A stretch of DNA of 64,000 bases from Deuterostichococcus epilithicus (taxonomy: Eukaryota > Chlorophyta > Trebouxiophyceae > Prasiolales > Stichococcaceae): the NCBI GenBank assembly GCA_033439295.1, contig JAVTLE010000007.1, positions 1,116,001 to 1,180,000 on the forward strand, given 5' to 3'. The notes beneath the pieces are model-generated. The model saw only the letters and a list, made by a program, of their open reading frames with translations. It ran no database searches and had not been told where the DNA came from. The translations under genes were made by a program, and so were the position numbers. Every line of letters starts with the position of its first letter. Within the stretch, counting starts at the first letter, position 1. This document shows, one piece after another, positions 62,393-64,000 of this stretch.

Positions 62393-63424
62393 GGTTGCTT
62401 GTATCTCCTACGACATATTTCGCTGCAAAGGACAACTCCTCGCCCACAACTGCAGCGCCAGGTTTCGGAACGTCAACGCCAAAGCAAGCGGCGCAGCCAC
62501 CGGACACCTGAGAGGGACAAGGGTCTCTTACTATGTTCAGTGAAATGAGACGGCTTCGATTTTAGAACAATCGAGGCTCGGCAGGCGAGCCCTGAAATAT
62601 TGGTACACAAGAGTGCACACCGTAAACCCTGGAAATCCCCGACAGCTCCACGTGGACTGTGATGCTGCCAGCTGGTACAATTCCAGAAGTCCGACCCACT
62701 GCTGCGTCTTGAGTGCACGGAGGCGGCATCTGACAGCGTCGTCATACGGCAGACCCATACTCGCTTGCGCAGCGGCAGGACCGGCAAGTCGGCCTGGAGT
62801 TGGCACAGGAGTCGCGCAGCTGTCAGCCCAGCTGCGGTAGGAAAGACGCTGCTCTTTCGAGGGCTTGTCACATGTAATGCGCAAGTGTGGGAATGGCGTT
62901 TGCATGTGCCCAGGCGCCGACGGCTGGCGAATGCCATGCCGTCCCCCGTTTGTATTGCTGCGGTTAGTCAAGCTGATGGGCTTCGTCACTGCCGGCGCCA
63001 GGCCGCGGTCTCATGATGCAACTGCATGCGCATGACAGCCTCGCCAATCAGCCGGATAATTTTCGCAGCGTGAGCGGGGCGAATGTTGCTATTGAAGCTG
63101 CAACGCCTGCTTGCACCTGTGGCTTCCCAATTAGCGCCCATACGGGCAAGAGCACATCGGAAAGTAGCGACGTGTCACACTGAATCTACACGCATTGCAG
63201 AATCACCGCACAATTTTCTAGGATACCGGCAGCTGTGAGACAGCGGCTGCGGGGCGAAGGACGGAACGGCCTTGAGCAGCTGGGTAACTGCTGTGTCCTT
63301 CGCGCCAGGTGTCAGCGTAACACACAGCGCAGCGTTCGGGACGTGGCTGATCGAGGCGTGCTGATCGCTTACTCGCGTCGCGGGCCACAGCCGGCGGCAG
63401 GCGCCCTTTCCGGCGGGGCTCACC
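62393..63424. other. Divergent spacer between RIO2 and the metalloprotease gene
   Basis: About 1 kb upstream of both genes. A long frame at 62537-62989 (minus) has no recognisable motif, a biased composition and no splice context, so I do not call it a gene. Promoters of both neighbours should lie here. Confidence 0.4.
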
Positions 63425-64000
63425 ATGCAACGCTTCAGGCCCGCTTCATGCTGCCTGGCGCTGCTCGCAACAGCGCTGCAGCTGGCGCTGCTCACGAGCA
63501 GCTCCGCGGAGCCAACCATCAGAGTGTGCGGCACGCCGGAGATGTCGACGGCATCGGCGCAGGCCATCCAGGCGGAGCTAAATGCGACGATGCAGACCAT
63601 GCTGGGCACAACGAACCAGACGCTCGCAGCCCAGCGCCTGGCCAGCGCCGCCGCCATCGAGAGCTCGTCTCGTGTGGCGGAAACCAAGCCCGCTACCGGC
63701 ATCATCGTGAACGTCTACTTCCACGTGCTCAACCAGGGCAGCGCGGTGGCAGACGGCAATGTGCCAGACTCGATGGTGCAGGCGCAGATCCAGGTGAGGA
63801 TGCCCGATTGTCAACGCAGCATGCCGTCACTTTACGCGCGTGTCGGCTGCATCTCAGCATGATGCATGATGCGCAGTCTTCAGCCTGCAGCAGTATGCAG
63901 TGCTCTTGGCGCCATCTGGATGGCATGCACAGATCACATGCAGACACTTGCAGTCTGTCACAGTGAACGCCTACGTGGCCGTCCTGCACGCAGACCCCAC
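63425..64000 (+). CDS. Secreted M43 (pappalysin-like) metalloprotease, N-terminal part
   Basis: Exon 1 is 63425-63793 and exon 2 starts at about 63954 and runs off the window. The first 28 residues form a signal peptide (basic MQRFRP, hydrophobic CCLALLATALQLALL, likely cut after SSA). Then come RVCGTPEMS and IIVNVYFHVLNQGSAVADG-NVPDSMVQAQIQ, the N-terminal pattern of secreted M43/PAPP-A-type proteases (VCGTP, then VYFHV and QIQ). The second exon gives SVTVNAYVAVLHADP. The zinc motif HEXXHXXGXXH would lie beyond the right edge, so activity cannot be judged. Such enzymes in algae may act on the cell wall or secreted proteins. Confidence 0.7.

Noticed and set aside
62537-62989. Independent gene upstream of RIO2
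   Set aside because: The frame has no domain, odd composition and no splice or start context.

Overview
The window looks like nuclear DNA of a green alga, most likely a Chlorella-like trebouxiophyte. The proteins are of plant/green-algal type: a CDKG-like kinase, an AP2/ERF factor, a FyPP-type PP6 phosphatase, an AtEH1/Pan1-like EH protein and a plant-type SNF2-HNH protein. Exons are GC-rich and short, and introns are dense (well over 100). Plant-type TTTAGGG motifs lie inside introns. All gene models were built by hand from splice sites, reading-frame continuity and remembered family sequences; exon edges should be read as plus or minus about 2 bases. Scattered N bases mark assembly gaps in GC-rich stretches.

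Layout from left to right. 1-1537 (-): partial, unidentified polytopic membrane protein. 3240-9325 (-): CDKG/CDK11 (PITSLRE-type) kinase, head to head with a PP6 catalytic subunit, 10048-12402 (+). 13218-18625 (-): M17 leucyl aminopeptidase. 19887-23983 (-): AP2/ERF transcription factor. 25492-29118 (-): plant-type major facilitator transporter, head to head with an EH-domain endocytic protein, 29763-35231 (+). 35555-48635 (+): very large ZRANB3-like SNF2 helicase with an HNH nuclease. 49366-51495 (-) and about 53093-55264 (+): a divergent pair of related P-loop proteins resembling the Crinkler/RHS type. 55645-58461 (-): GPI-transamidase subunit PIG-S. 58902-62392 (-): RIO2 kinase. 63425 to the right edge (+): secreted M43-type metalloprotease, partial.

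The genes are mostly housekeeping and do not form one pathway: splicing/cell-cycle kinase, phosphatase, peptide turnover, transcription, transport, endocytosis, replication-fork repair, GPI anchoring and 40S ribosome maturation. Two points of gene structure stand out. First, about ten introns start with GC instead of GT. Second, many introns (and one 3' flank) carry a degraded second copy of the adjacent exon edge, made by local duplications of 30-80 bp. Together these suggest active remodelling of splice sites. The least-known content is the inverted pair of P-loop proteins at 49-55 kb.
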